From Paucibacter sp. DJ2R-2 (GTDB lineage Bacteria > Pseudomonadota > Gammaproteobacteria > Burkholderiales > Burkholderiaceae_C): a DNA stretch of 64,000 bases. The notes under the pieces were generated by a model, which saw nothing but the letters and a program-made list of their open reading frames with translations, searched no databases and was not told where the DNA came from. Below, in pieces: positions 1 through 7,769 of the stretch (position 1 is its first letter; every line of letters starts with the position of its first letter). The position numbers were made by a program, and so were the translations under genes. The DNA is taken from contig NZ_JAJIRT010000001.1 in NCBI RefSeq assembly GCF_025717675.1, forward strand, positions 1,364,001 to 1,428,000, written 5' to 3'.

Positions 1-591
1 GGCGCGGCCGGGCACGAGGTTGTCAAAGGTCAGCGCGCTGTTGATGCGGTGGCGGCTGGCGCTCGGCGGCAGGTTGGCAGCCGGCATGGCCGCCTGCTGT
101 GCCTGGGCGGGCGACGCGCCGGCCGCGGCGCTGCGGGAGTCAGGGCGCGGGTCGGCCGGGTGGGAAACCGGGCGCAGGCCGTTGTGCAGCACCTGGCCGA
201 CCGAGATGGCCGGGCTGGACGGCGAGCTCAAAGTGGCCGGGCGGCCCATGGGTGCCATCGGTTCGCGGGCGGCCAGGGCCAGCTCCAGGCGGGCGGGCTT
301 GCCAGCGAGTTCGCTGAGGATGGATTCGATGCGGCCGGCGTACTGGTTGCGGATCCAGTCCAGCTTGAAGCGGTTGGGCACCCGCAGGGAGACGACCAGG
401 CCTTCGGAACCCGCGCCATCGGCCACCACGGCGGGCGGCAAGGGGCGGATCCAGGTGTTGAATTGTTGCTCGGGCAACTCGGCGGCCAGCCTCTCGCAGC
501 CGCGTTGCCAGAGGTCGAACCCCTGGTCAAAGCCCTGCTCCGGCACCGGCTGCGGGCTCATGCCCTCAGCGCCAAACATGTCTGCGCTCAT
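1..591 (-). CDS. dnaA: Chromosomal replication initiator DnaA, N-terminal part (runs off window)
   Basis: DnaA binds origin boxes and melts DNA to start replication. Reading the minus strand from the ATG gives MSADMFGAEGM, then a typical DnaA domain I (FDLWQRGCERLAAELPEQQF followed by NTWIRPL, about residues 20–50). A proline/alanine-rich linker follows, and at residue ~185 the start of the AAA+ region (INSALTFDNLVPGRA). The frame is open to the edge, so 197 codons are visible and the ATPase core and DNA-binding domain lie outside. The second Met (residue 5) and Met 11 are alternative starts. A DnaA-box-like 9-mer lies directly upstream of the start codon, which fits the autoregulation known for dnaA. 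It is divergent from rpmH across the origin-like gap. Confidence 0.93.
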   Translation of the reverse strand, partial: MSADMFGAEGMSPQPVPEQGFDQGFDLWQRGCERLAAELPEQQFNTWIRPLPPAVVADGAGSEGLVVSLRVPNRFKLDWIRNQYAGRIESILSELAGKPARLELALAAREPMAPMGRPATLSSPSSPAISVGQVLHNGLRPVSHPADPRPDSRSAAAGASPAQAQQAAMPAANLPPSASRHRINSALTFDNLVPGRA

Positions 592-600
592 TGTGGAAAA
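592..600 (-). promoter_or_regulatory. DnaA-box variant abutting the dnaA start codon
   Basis: On the minus strand this reads TTTTCCACA, fitting TT(A/T)TNCACA. It ends directly against the ATG of dnaA, so bound DnaA would cover the translation start region. An autoregulatory role is inferred. Confidence 0.45.
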
Positions 601-651
601 CTTGTTCTAGAGCGGCCAGATTGTACGGGTTCAAGGCCGCCGGATCCAAGG

Positions 652-660
652 TTATCCACA
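652..660 (+). promoter_or_regulatory. DnaA box (exact TTATCCACA)
   Basis: Exact match to the high-affinity DnaA box, 61 bases upstream of the dnaA start codon in the divergent dnaA/rpmH gap. Confidence 0.75.
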
Positions 661-670
661 GATTTTTCGG

Positions 671-722
671 CGCGGTCAATCCCCGGTAAACCCCGCTGGC
701 AAATGCCCGGGCATTGACCGCG
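671..722. repeat. 10-bp inverted repeat beside the DnaA box
   Basis: CGCGGTCAAT at 671–680 is perfectly complementary to ATTGACCGCG at 713–722, with a 32-base spacer that itself contains CCCCGG and CCCGGG. It begins 10 bases after the exact DnaA box. It could be a protein-binding palindrome or a cruciform; function unknown. Confidence 0.6.
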
Positions 723-1237
723 GCCGCATTCTTTGGTGTAATCGCGGGTTTTCCGGACGCTGCGGACCTTGGGTCGGGTGTTTGGTGCACAGGTGGGCAC
801 ATTCCTTGGGCCTGCTGCCTTGGCGAGCGGCATTGCATAAATGCCAGCCACAGCAGCGGATCCGAAAACCGTGAGCCCATACCCGGCGCCAGGCAATCAT
901 CCTTGCGACAATGGCTGACTTCGGCTTTGGCCGAACTTGGCAATGAACGCAGCATCGAATTTCTGCCACCGGCGGCGCGACTTGTACACAGGTCCGCTGG
1001 CGGCACAGGGTTTCGATGTTGCCAACGCATGAGCGGCGCCCCGGCGCGGCACACATCAGTGGCTGTTGGTGAAAGAGCTGTAACCCGCCGGGCGATCCAT
1101 CGCCTTGCAGAGCACCAGCCCTGAACCAGCCGACGCTTGAGGTGCAATCCGCAACTCGTTTTGCACCCGGCGATTGATCGCCAACCACAGCTAAAGCGTC
1201 ATCCGACGACCTTAGACCTTCTCAAGAGGCCTCCATC

Positions 1238-1372
1238 ATGAAACGTACTTACCAAGCATCCAAGACCCGTCGCGCCCGCACCCATGGCTTCCTGGTCCGC
1301 ATGAAGACCCGCGGTGGCCGTGCCGTCATCGCCGCGCGCCGCGCCAAGGGCCGCAAGCGTCTGGCTGTCTAA
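1238..1372 (+). CDS. rpmH: 50S ribosomal protein L34
   Basis: A 44-residue, very basic protein of exactly the usual L34 length. It begins [18 protein letters not shown] and contains the conserved [17 protein letters not shown]-type C-terminal region (here [20 protein letters not shown]). L34 is a component of the large ribosomal subunit. AGAGG lies about 8 bases before the ATG. It is followed after 23 bases by rnpA, the normal arrangement, and is probably cotranscribed with rnpA, yidD and yidC. It was missed by simple length cut-offs because it is so short. Confidence 0.97.
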   Translation: MKRTYQASKTRRARTHGFLVRMKTRGGRAVIAARRAKGRKRLAV

Positions 1373-1395
1373 TTCAGGTTCTTTCTTCCTGAATC

Positions 1396-1857
1396 ATGAT
1401 CGGCCGCATCGTGCGATCGGCCGACTTTGAACGCGTGCTGGGTCGCCCCAGCCGCGTGCGCAGCAGTCACTTCGCCGTGCACCATCTGTCGGCCTCGCCG
1501 AGCCTGCCTGCCAAGGTCTTATCCACCGCTGCAGGCAAGTTATCAACAGGCAATGCACAAGAAGCCCACAGCCCTGTGGATGAAGCACTGCCGGACGGCC
1601 AGTGGTTGGGGGTCATCGTGCCCAAACGCCATGCCCGCCGCTCCGTCACGCGCTCCCTGCTGAAGCGCCAAATCCGCGCCGCCTTTGCCGACCAGCCGCT
1701 TTTGCCGCCGGGTCTGTGGGTGGTGCGTTTGCGCACGCCTTTTGATCGCAAGCAGTTCCCCAGCGCCGCCTCCGATGCGCTGCGTGCTGCTGCGCATGCC
1801 GAACTCGCCCAGTTGCTGAACCGCCTGTTGCCACGCAACACGCCGGCTCAGCCCTGA
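1396..1857 (+). CDS. rnpA: Ribonuclease P protein component
   Basis: RnpA is the protein cofactor of RNase P, which matures tRNA 5' ends. The conserved central helix is clear as VPKRHARRSVTRSLLKRQIR (the RNR-type motif), preceded by FAVHHL. At 153 residues it is longer than the ~120 usual for the family. The extra length sits between the HHL strand and WLGVIVPKR as a low-complexity segment (about residues 35–70). That inserted segment contains three DnaA-box-like 9-mers. A similar extension is, from memory, common in Burkholderiales RnpA. It sits between rpmH and yidD as expected. Confidence 0.95.
   Translation: MIGRIVRSADFERVLGRPSRVRSSHFAVHHLSASPSLPAKVLSTAAGKLSTGNAQEAHSPVDEALPDGQWLGVIVPKRHARRSVTRSLLKRQIRAAFADQPLLPPGLWVVRLRTPFDRKQFPSAASDALRAAAHAELAQLLNRLLPRNTPAQP
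1519..1583. promoter_or_regulatory. Cluster of three DnaA-box-like 9-mers inside rnpA
   Basis: Three 9-mers each differ by one base from TTATCCACA: TTATCCACC (1519–1527), TTATCAACA (1540–1548) and, on the minus strand, TCATCCACA (1575–1583). They fall in the stretch of rnpA encoding the family-atypical insertion. DnaA binding is inferred only from the motif and from the proximity of dnaA. Confidence 0.4.
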
Positions 1858-1884
1858 GCGGCTGCCGCATTCCTGCCAGCCGCC

Positions 1885-2220
1885 ATGGCCCACGACCCCG
1901 CCGCCCCTTCGATTGCGCAGCGCGCTTTGGTCGGCCTGGTGCGTGGCTACCGCCTGCTGCTGAGCCCCTGGCTGGGCAGCGCCTGCCGTTTCGAGCCGAC
2001 CTGTTCGGTCTACTCGATCGAGGCCTTGCAGCGCCATGGCGCCGCCGCCGGCAGCTATCTGACCCTGCACCGTCTGTTGCGCTGCCACCCTTTGTGTGCC
2101 GGCGGTCATGACGCTGTGCCTGACAATCCGCCTGCGCTGTTCAGCCGACTCGGGCTGTGCGCGCCGAATTCGCCTTCCCCTTCCCCCCGCAATTCCACCC
2201 AATCAGAAGCCTCCTCATGA
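1885..2220 (+). CDS. yidD: Membrane protein insertion efficiency factor YidD
   Basis: A short cytoplasmic, membrane-associated protein that assists YidC-dependent insertion. The diagnostic block is present: YRLLLSPWLGSACRFEPTCS followed by VYSIEAL, then the HRLLRCHPLC segment containing the family's conserved cysteines. It has 111 residues; the last ~25 (a serine/proline-rich tail) go beyond the usual ~75–85-residue core. Its stop overlaps the yidC start as ATGA, so the two are translationally coupled. It lies 27 bases after rnpA. Confidence 0.95.
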   Translation: MAHDPAAPSIAQRALVGLVRGYRLLLSPWLGSACRFEPTCSVYSIEALQRHGAAAGSYLTLHRLLRCHPLCAGGHDAVPDNPPALFSRLGLCAPNSPSPSPRNSTQSEASS

Positions 2221-3929
2221 CTGATATTCGCCGCACCGTCCTGTGGGTGGTGTTCACCATGTCCCTCGTCCTGCTCTGGGACGGCTGGCAAAAGCACAAC
2301 GGACATCCGTCGATGTTCAGCCCGCCGGCCGCCAAGCCGGTGGCCGCCGCCGGTTCCGCCGCGCAGCCGGGTGTGCCCGCTGCCGCGGGCCTGGCCGTTG
2401 GCGCCACGGCCGTGCCGGGTGCGCCCGTCGCCACCCGCAGCGAGAAGCTGAACATCAGCACCGATGTCATGACCATCACCCTGGACACCCAGGGCGGTGA
2501 TGTCACCCATGTCGAGCTGCCCAAGTACCTGGCTTCGCCCGAGCCCGGCCTGTTCGACCCGCTGCTGCAAGCCGTGGGCCTGAAGGACAAGCCCAAGGTC
2601 GAGCCCAAGCCCATCGTGTTGATGGACGCAGCTGCGCAAAGCTACAAGGCCCAGACCGGCCTGGTCGGCACGCGCGGCGAACAGCTGCCCACGCACAACA
2701 CGCTGATGACGGTGACCACACCTGAGCGCAAGCTGGCCGATGGCGCCAACGAGCTGCTGGTGCGCCTGGAGTCGGCCGAAGTCGGCGGCGTCGTCTATGT
2801 GAAGACCTACAGCTTCAAGCGCGGCGACTACGTCATCGGCGTCAAGCACGAGGTCATCAACAAGGGCGCGGCCCCGCTGACCCCGCAGGTCTATGTGCAG
2901 CTGGTGCGCGACGGCGTGGCCGGCCCTGGCGGTACCGCCTTCACCGGCACCTTCACCGGCCCGGCGATCTACAACGACAAGAACAAGTTCCAGAAGTTCG
3001 AGTTCAAGGACATCGAGAAGGGCAAGACCGACCACGACAAGACCGCCAATGACGGTTGGGTGGCCATGGTCCAGCATTACTTCGCCAGCGCCTGGCTGCA
3101 CAACGAAGCCGTGCCGCGCGAGTTCTTCGTCAACAAGGTCAAGGGCGCCGCTCCCGAGCAGTACGCCGTCGGCATGGTCTTCACCCTGCCCCAGCTGGCA
3201 CCGGGCGCCACCGCCACCAAGCTGGACCAGCTGTTTGTCGGCCCGCAGGAAGAAAACAAGCTCGCCGCTCTGGCCCCGGGCCTGGAGCTGGTGAAGGACT
3301 ACGGCATCTTCGCCATCCTGGCCAAGCCCCTGTTCTGGCTGCTGGAAAAGCTGCACTCCATCCTGGGCAACTGGGGCTGGGCCATCATCGCCCTGGTGGT
3401 GCTGCTGAAGATCGCCTTCTACTGGCTCAATGCCAGCGCCTACAAGAGCATGGCGAAGATGAAGGCTGTCGGCCCCAAGATTCAGGAAATGCGCGAGCGC
3501 CTGAAGGACAAGCCGCAGCAGATGCAGCAGGAGATGATGAAGATCTACCGCGAGGAGAAGGTCAACCCCATCGGCGGTTGCCTGCCCATCTTCTTGCAGA
3601 TGCCCTTCTTCATGGGCCTGTACTGGGTGCTGCTGTCCACCGTGGAAATGCGTGGCGCGCCCTGGCTGGGCTGGATCACCGACCTCTCGGTCAAGGACCC
3701 CTACTTCATCCTGCCCCTGCTGATGACGGCCTCCAGCCTGTTCCAGGTCTGGCTGAACCCGACGCCGCCGGACCCGATGCAGGCCAAGATGATGTGGATC
3801 ATGCCGCTGGCCTTCAGCTTCATGTTCTTCATCTTCCCCTCGGGCCTGGTGCTGTACTGGCTGGTGAACAACATCCTGTCGATCGCCCAGCAGTGGTACA
3901 TCAACAAGAAACTGGGCGTGCAAAACTAG
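2217..3929 (+). CDS. yidC: Membrane protein insertase YidC
   Basis: YidC inserts and folds inner-membrane proteins with or without SecYEG. The start chosen gives MTDIRRTVLWVVFTMSLVLL, the usual N-terminal transmembrane anchor, and overlaps the yidD stop by 4 bases. A large periplasmic domain follows (to about residue 345), then the conserved insertase core with membrane segments (WGWAIIALVVLLKIAFYWLN; GCLPIFLQMPFFMGLYWVLL; the final SGLVLYWLVNNILSIAQQWY). The length, 570 residues, is normal for a proteobacterial YidC. A strong intrinsic terminator lies 49 bases downstream and probably ends the rpmH–yidC transcript. Confidence 0.97.
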   Translation: MTDIRRTVLWVVFTMSLVLLWDGWQKHNGHPSMFSPPAAKPVAAAGSAAQPGVPAAAGLAVGATAVPGAPVATRSEKLNISTDVMTITLDTQGGDVTHVELPKYLASPEPGLFDPLLQAVGLKDKPKVEPKPIVLMDAAAQSYKAQTGLVGTRGEQLPTHNTLMTVTTPERKLADGANELLVRLESAEVGGVVYVKTYSFKRGDYVIGVKHEVINKGAAPLTPQVYVQLVRDGVAGPGGTAFTGTFTGPAIYNDKNKFQKFEFKDIEKGKTDHDKTANDGWVAMVQHYFASAWLHNEAVPREFFVNKVKGAAPEQYAVGMVFTLPQLAPGATATKLDQLFVGPQEENKLAALAPGLELVKDYGIFAILAKPLFWLLEKLHSILGNWGWAIIALVVLLKIAFYWLNASAYKSMAKMKAVGPKIQEMRERLKDKPQQMQQEMMKIYREEKVNPIGGCLPIFLQMPFFMGLYWVLLSTVEMRGAPWLGWITDLSVKDPYFILPLLMTASSLFQVWLNPTPPDPMQAKMMWIMPLAFSFMFFIFPSGLVLYWLVNNILSIAQQWYINKKLGVQN

Positions 3930-3977
3930 GTCTGCTCCAGCCCCTCGCAAGTGCCCGGCACTTGCAATAGTTCACGA

Positions 3978-4011
3978 AGCCCCCAGCTACCCCATAGCTG
4001 GGGGCTTTTTT
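3978..4011 (+). terminator. Rho-independent terminator after yidC
   Basis: A perfect 12-bp stem (AGCCCCCAGCTA pairing with TAGCTGGGGGCT), a 5-base loop CCCCA, and a run of six T. Among the clearest terminators in the window. Confidence 0.95.
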
Positions 4012-4149
4012 CTTGAGCGAGATAAGCCTCCAATCCGATCATGCGGGGCAGAGTTTCATCGCCGCCTCCGGACGATGGACCCAGGCCCGAGATCCAGGCT
4101 CACGCGAGCGCTGGGCCCCGGCCTCCCCCGCGCCACATACTGAAGACTT

Positions 4150-4182
4150 GACGCCGACGTTGCACAAAGCAACGCCGGCGTC
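4150..4182 (+). other. Stem-loop in the mnmE leader
   Basis: GACGCCGACGTTG and CAACGCCGGCGTC form a 13-bp stem with one mismatch and a 7-base loop. It ends 31 bases before the mnmE start and is not followed by a T-run, so it is not a standard terminator. It may shape the mnmE leader. Confidence 0.5.
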
Positions 4183-4213
4183 TTCGCTTGGTACAGGCCA
4201 CCGATAATTCAGC

Positions 4214-5596
4214 ATGCTCTCCCGCCACCACGACCCCATTGCCGCCATCGCCACCGCACCCGGTCGAGGCGCCGTCGGCATCGTTCGGGTCTCGTCCCCG
4301 CAAGACCTGACCCCCTTGGTGGCTGCTGTCTGCGGCAAGGCCCTGAAGGCGCGCGAGGCCACATACCTGCCTTTTCGCGACGCGGCCGGTGCGGCCATCG
4401 ACCAAGGCCTGGCCCTGCTGTTCCCGGCGCCGCATTCCTACACCGGCGAGCATGTGCTGGAACTGCAGGCCCACGGCGGCCCGGTGGTGCTGCAACTCTT
4501 GCTGGCGCGCTGCCTGGAAGCGGGGCGCGAACAGGGCTTGGCCCTGCGCCTGGCCGAACCGGGTGAGTTCACCCAGCGCGCCTTCCTCAACGGCAAGCTG
4601 GACCTGGCCCAGGCCGAGGCCGTCAGCGACCTGATCGACGCCAGCACCGAGGCCGCGGCCCGCAGCGCCAGCCGGGCGCTGGGCGGCGCGCTCTCGGGAG
4701 AGGTGGGCGAGCTGTGCGACGCCCTGATCAAGCTGCGCATGCTGGTCGAGGCGACCCTGGACTTCCCCGAAGAAGAGATTGATTTCCTGCAGCAAGCCGA
4801 CGCACTCGGCCGCCTGAGCCGCCTGCAGCAGCGCCTGGACGCCGTGCTGGACCGTACTCGCCAGGGCGCCTTGCTGCGCGAGGGCATCAAGGTGGTGCTG
4901 GCCGGCCAGCCCAATGTGGGCAAGAGCTCGCTGCTGAACGCCCTGGCCGGCGCCGAGCTGGCCATCGTCACGCCCATCCCGGGCACCACGCGCGACAAGG
5001 TCAGCCAGACCATACAGATCGAAGGCGTGCCCCTGCACATCAGCGACACCGCCGGTCTGCGCGACACCGAGGACGAGGTCGAACGCATCGGCGTGGCGCG
5101 CAGCTGGGAGGCGATTGCCGATGCCGACGTCATCCTCTTCCTGCACGACCTGACCCGCGTCGGCCAGGCCGACTACGAGGGTGAAGACCGTTTGATTTCA
5201 GCCCGTCTGGCTAACGTGTCAGCCGAGCGCATCCTGCAAGTGTTCAACAAGAGCGATGCGCCGAATGCCGCGCCGGTGCCCGAGGGTGCGCTGAGCCTGT
5301 CCGCCAAGTCCGGCGCCGGCCTGCAAGCCCTGCGCCAGCGCCTGCTGCAGCAGGTGGGCTGGCAAGCCACGCCCGAAGGCCTCTACATCGCCCGCGAGCG
5401 TCATGTGCAGGCCCTGCGCCGCACACGGGAACACCTGGACATGGCCCAGGCCGTGGCCCACCAGCAGCCGCCGGCGCTGGACCTGCTGGCCGAAGAACTG
5501 CGCCTCGCCCACGACGCCCTGGGTGAAATCACCGGGGCCTTTTCGGCGGACGACTTGCTCGGCGAGATCTTCAGCAAATTCTGCATCGGAAAGTAG
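4214..5596 (+). CDS. mnmE: tRNA modification GTPase MnmE
   Basis: With MnmG, MnmE makes the 5-(carboxymethyl)aminomethyl modification of wobble uridine 34. The N-terminal tetrahydrofolate-binding domain starts [20 protein letters not shown]. The embedded G domain shows G1 GQPNVGKSS (residues 231–239), [11 protein letters not shown] (G3) and NKSD (G4). The C-terminus ends FCIGK, the conserved C(I/L)GK tail with the cysteine needed for modification. Its 460 residues match the family. It is transcribed after the yidC terminator, so it probably has its own promoter. Confidence 0.97.
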   Translation: MLSRHHDPIAAIATAPGRGAVGIVRVSSPQDLTPLVAAVCGKALKAREATYLPFRDAAGAAIDQGLALLFPAPHSYTGEHVLELQAHGGPVVLQLLLARCLEAGREQGLALRLAEPGEFTQRAFLNGKLDLAQAEAVSDLIDASTEAAARSASRALGGALSGEVGELCDALIKLRMLVEATLDFPEEEIDFLQQADALGRLSRLQQRLDAVLDRTRQGALLREGIKVVLAGQPNVGKSSLLNALAGAELAIVTPIPGTTRDKVSQTIQIEGVPLHISDTAGLRDTEDEVERIGVARSWEAIADADVILFLHDLTRVGQADYEGEDRLISARLANVSAERILQVFNKSDAPNAAPVPEGALSLSAKSGAGLQALRQRLLQQVGWQATPEGLYIARERHVQALRRTREHLDMAQAVAHQQPPALDLLAEELRLAHDALGEITGAFSADDLLGEIFSKFCIGK

Positions 5597-5608
5597 AGTC
5601 AATTCCAG

Positions 5609-5918
5609 GATCGTCCACCGGCATTTGGCCAGTACGTTTCCATTCGGTACATCGAGCTCTTGGCCAAAGCTGGTGTCGAACCGTCCATAGGCAGCAAGAG
5701 TGATAACTACGGCAATGCGCTGTCAGCGACGATCAACGGGCTCTACATAGCCGAATTGATTCACCGTCGCGCGCCCTGGAAAACAAAGGAAGCTGTAAAA
5801 CTGGCCACGCTGGCATGTGTGGCCTGGTTCAACAACTATCGGCTACATCCCGCCTGCAGAGGCTGAGGCAAACGACTACCGGCAACTCACCATTCGAGCT
5901 CCGCCCGTGACAGTCTGA
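5609..5918 (+). pseudogene. IS3-family transposase (OrfB) C-terminal remnant
   Basis: The frame reads GQYVSIRYIELLAKAGVEPS, then GSKSDNYGNALSATINGLY and AELIHRRAPWKTKEAVKLAT, then WFNNYRL. This is the characteristic end of IS3-group OrfB (DDE integrase, including the last catalytic region NAL/E...). The aspartates and glutamate are partly altered (GNALSATING instead of DNALAETING), so a catalytic Glu is missing. After NNYRL the frame shifts; the expected IPPAEAEANDYRQL tail continues in another frame to a TGA. No start, OrfA or left end is present. The element starts within about 15 bases of the mnmE stop, so it is a decayed insertion. Confidence 0.85.
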
Positions 5919-6182
5919 ATTAGACCGAACCGCCTCAACGAATCCATGGGCGATTCAGCAAGTGCACCGCTTGGAAAAATTGAATCGCGACGAAACCCAT
6001 CTCGACTGTAAGTTCTAACGCACTCGACGCCAATTGCCGCAAATCTGCTTCGCGAAACGGCAGAATTGTTGACACGGGTCTGTCCGACTGGCCGGTTGCG
6101 ACTCTCCGTTCCCCCTAGAATCATTAGGGCCAAATTCTTGGCCAGGTGCTTTCTCCCTTTTCAATCAATCATTGGAGTATCC

Positions 6183-6983
6183 ATGCAGGTGTCAGCAGGA
6201 AAATCAATCAGTGCCTTGGTCGGTTGCTTGGCACTCTGCCTAGCGCAACAGGCAATTGCGGCGCCGTACTGGACAACTTTCGGTGGAACCAACATCGGCA
6301 CCATCGATAGCACGACCGGGGTTGGAACCGTCGTCGGACCGACCGGCCATGCCGGGACCTACGGTGTTGCCGAAGACCCGACAAGCAATATCCTATATGC
6401 CACCTACGGTACCACCCTGGCCACAGTCAATAAGTCGACCGGGGCTCTGACGACTGTGGGGAATATGGGGATCTCGATTTTTGGTATCACGTTTGATGCT
6501 TCCGGGGCACTTTGGACGGTCTCCACGGGTACCGGCCTGTACACCGTCAACAAGGCGTCTGGCGCAGTGACGCTGGTCGGGAACGGCACGCCTGCGGGCG
6601 GTTGGATGGACATCGCATTCAGCGGCGGCGGCGTGCTTTATGGCGTGGATGGGCCGCGCCTTTATACGATCAATACCGGCACTGGCGCCAGCACGCTGGT
6701 CGCCACATTTTCTGGCCCTTGTACTGATGTCATGAGCATCGGTTTTGACACGGGGGGAACTCTTTACGGCGCTGACTACTCCGCCGGTAAGTTCTGCAGC
6801 ATCAATCCAGGAACGGCGGTCACGACCCTGATTGGCCCCACGGGCGTGGCCAATCCCCACGGTGGCGACTTTGGTACTCCGGCCCCGGTTCCGGCCCCCA
6901 CCTTGGGGGAGTGGGCAAAGATTGCCTTTGCCGGCTTGCTGCTGGCGGTTGGCATCGGCGCCATCCGCCGCCGGCAGGCTTAA
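6183..6983 (+). CDS. IPTL-CTERM sorting-domain protein with beta-propeller-like repeats
   Basis: A 266-residue exported protein. A signal peptide is visible (MQVSAGKSISALVGCLALCL, cleavage near AIAA/PY). The middle has five repeats ending like LYTVNKASGAVTLVG, LATVNKSTGALTTVG and LYTINTGTGASTLVA, suggesting a small beta-propeller. The C-terminus (PAPTLGEWAKI, a hydrophobic helix, then RRRQA) is an IPTL-CTERM sorting signal, the known target of exosortase XrtH. The XrtH gene lies convergently 0.8 kb downstream. The start is chosen for its signal peptide and for GGAG about 7 bases upstream; a longer in-frame start is possible but would bury the signal peptide. The cargo function is unknown. Confidence 0.88.
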   Translation: MQVSAGKSISALVGCLALCLAQQAIAAPYWTTFGGTNIGTIDSTTGVGTVVGPTGHAGTYGVAEDPTSNILYATYGTTLATVNKSTGALTTVGNMGISIFGITFDASGALWTVSTGTGLYTVNKASGAVTLVGNGTPAGGWMDIAFSGGGVLYGVDGPRLYTINTGTGASTLVATFSGPCTDVMSIGFDTGGTLYGADYSAGKFCSINPGTAVTTLIGPTGVANPHGGDFGTPAPVPAPTLGEWAKIAFAGLLLAVGIGAIRRRQA

Positions 6984-7021
6984 GTCGCAACCTCTCACCT
7001 GAAGCGGGTTGGAGCAGGAAT

Positions 7022-7048
7022 CGGCCCCTCATGGGGGCCGTTTTTTTT
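7022..7048 (+). terminator. Rho-independent terminator after the IPTL-CTERM gene
   Basis: CGGCCCC pairs with GGGGCCG around a short loop and is followed by eight T, 38 bases after the stop codon. It separates this gene from the convergent exosortase operon. Confidence 0.92.
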
Positions 7049-7108
7049 GCATGGTCTCATTCACATGTGCCGGCTTTCTGGAAAGCGCTGTCATCCATCG
7101 CGGATGGT

Positions 7109-7765
7109 TCAGCTTGCTTGAAACCGCCGGTGGTGCTGAAGCCTTATGACCAAGCGGGCAAGTTGCCGGCGGCACAGGGCGGCCCACACGACGATGGGCC
7201 CGATGAACGGGATGACCAAGACGCCTAGATAGGCCAAGTAGCCACTCAGGTAATACTGCCACGCCGGGTAGGCTTCGATCGCGAGGCGAAAGGGCGGCGG
7301 CATGGCGGTGTCATCGACAAAACTGGGCGTGGTTCCCGTCATGACCGCCAACTGATGCCAGGCCCAGCCTGTGATCGAGAGCCAGGAGATGGCCAGCAGC
7401 AAGACAATGCCCAGGACGCCCCGGCGCCAGTGCCCGGGCGATGTGGCAGCGAGCAATGTGATGAGCAGTGGCAGGCCGACCACCATGCGCCTGAGTGCCT
7501 GGCCGCTCAAACGAAGGGTAACCAAATCGGCCGGTGCTCCTTCCCGTGCCCAACCGGTATGCAAGACCCAGTCTCCCATGGCCTTACCGCCCACCCGCAC
7601 CACGCCATGGGTAAATAGGCCGGGCCAGAAGATGTCTGACGTGTTGATCATCAACTCCATCACGTAGGGGAGCATCCACTGCCAGAGCAGGAATACCGGC
7701 ACTATAAGCAACAGTATTCGAGTCAGAATCCCAGCAGGTGTGCGGCGACGTAGCCAGTTGTTCAT
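7109..7765 (-). CDS. XrtH-associated membrane protein
   Basis: A 218-residue membrane protein starting MNNWLRRRTPAGILTRILLL, with about four hydrophobic segments (near residues 13–40, 110–130, 135–160 and 185–210). It begins 4 bases after the exosortase stop, so the two form an operon. Its size, topology and position match the protein family found beside exosortase H; no enzymatic motif is visible. The start is placed at the ATG just past the xrtH stop; a longer frame that overlaps xrtH by ~55 bases is less likely. Confidence 0.75.
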   Translation of the reverse strand: MNNWLRRRTPAGILTRILLLIVPVFLLWQWMLPYVMELMINTSDIFWPGLFTHGVVRVGGKAMGDWVLHTGWAREGAPADLVTLRLSGQALRRMVVGLPLLITLLAATSPGHWRRGVLGIVLLLAISWLSITGWAWHQLAVMTGTTPSFVDDTAMPPPFRLAIEAYPAWQYYLSGYLAYLGVLVIPFIGPIVVWAALCRRQLARLVIRLQHHRRFQAS

Positions 7766-7769
7766 CGCG

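Larger units (their letters stand above)
592..1237. other. dnaA–rpmH intergenic region, candidate oriC
   Basis: No gene is supported in these ~650 bases. They hold one exact DnaA box (TTATCCACA, 652–660, plus strand), a consensus variant TTTTCCACA on the minus strand at 592–600, a one-mismatch TTGTACACA at 982–990, and a 10-bp inverted repeat just right of the exact box. In many proteobacteria the origin lies between dnaA and rpmH, so an origin or dnaA control region is a reasonable inference. The box density is low for a full oriC, and the box-like cluster inside rnpA may contribute. The promoters of dnaA and rpmH must also lie here. Confidence 0.6.

Noticed and set aside
2106-3950. Long open frame (614 codons) opposite yidC
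   Set aside because: It mirrors yidC, is rich in His/Gln/Ala as expected for a GC-rich antisense shadow, and resembles no family.
5660-5866. A separate small hypothetical gene starting at TTG
   Set aside because: The upstream residues in the same frame also match IS3 OrfB, so it is part of a transposase remnant, not an independent gene.
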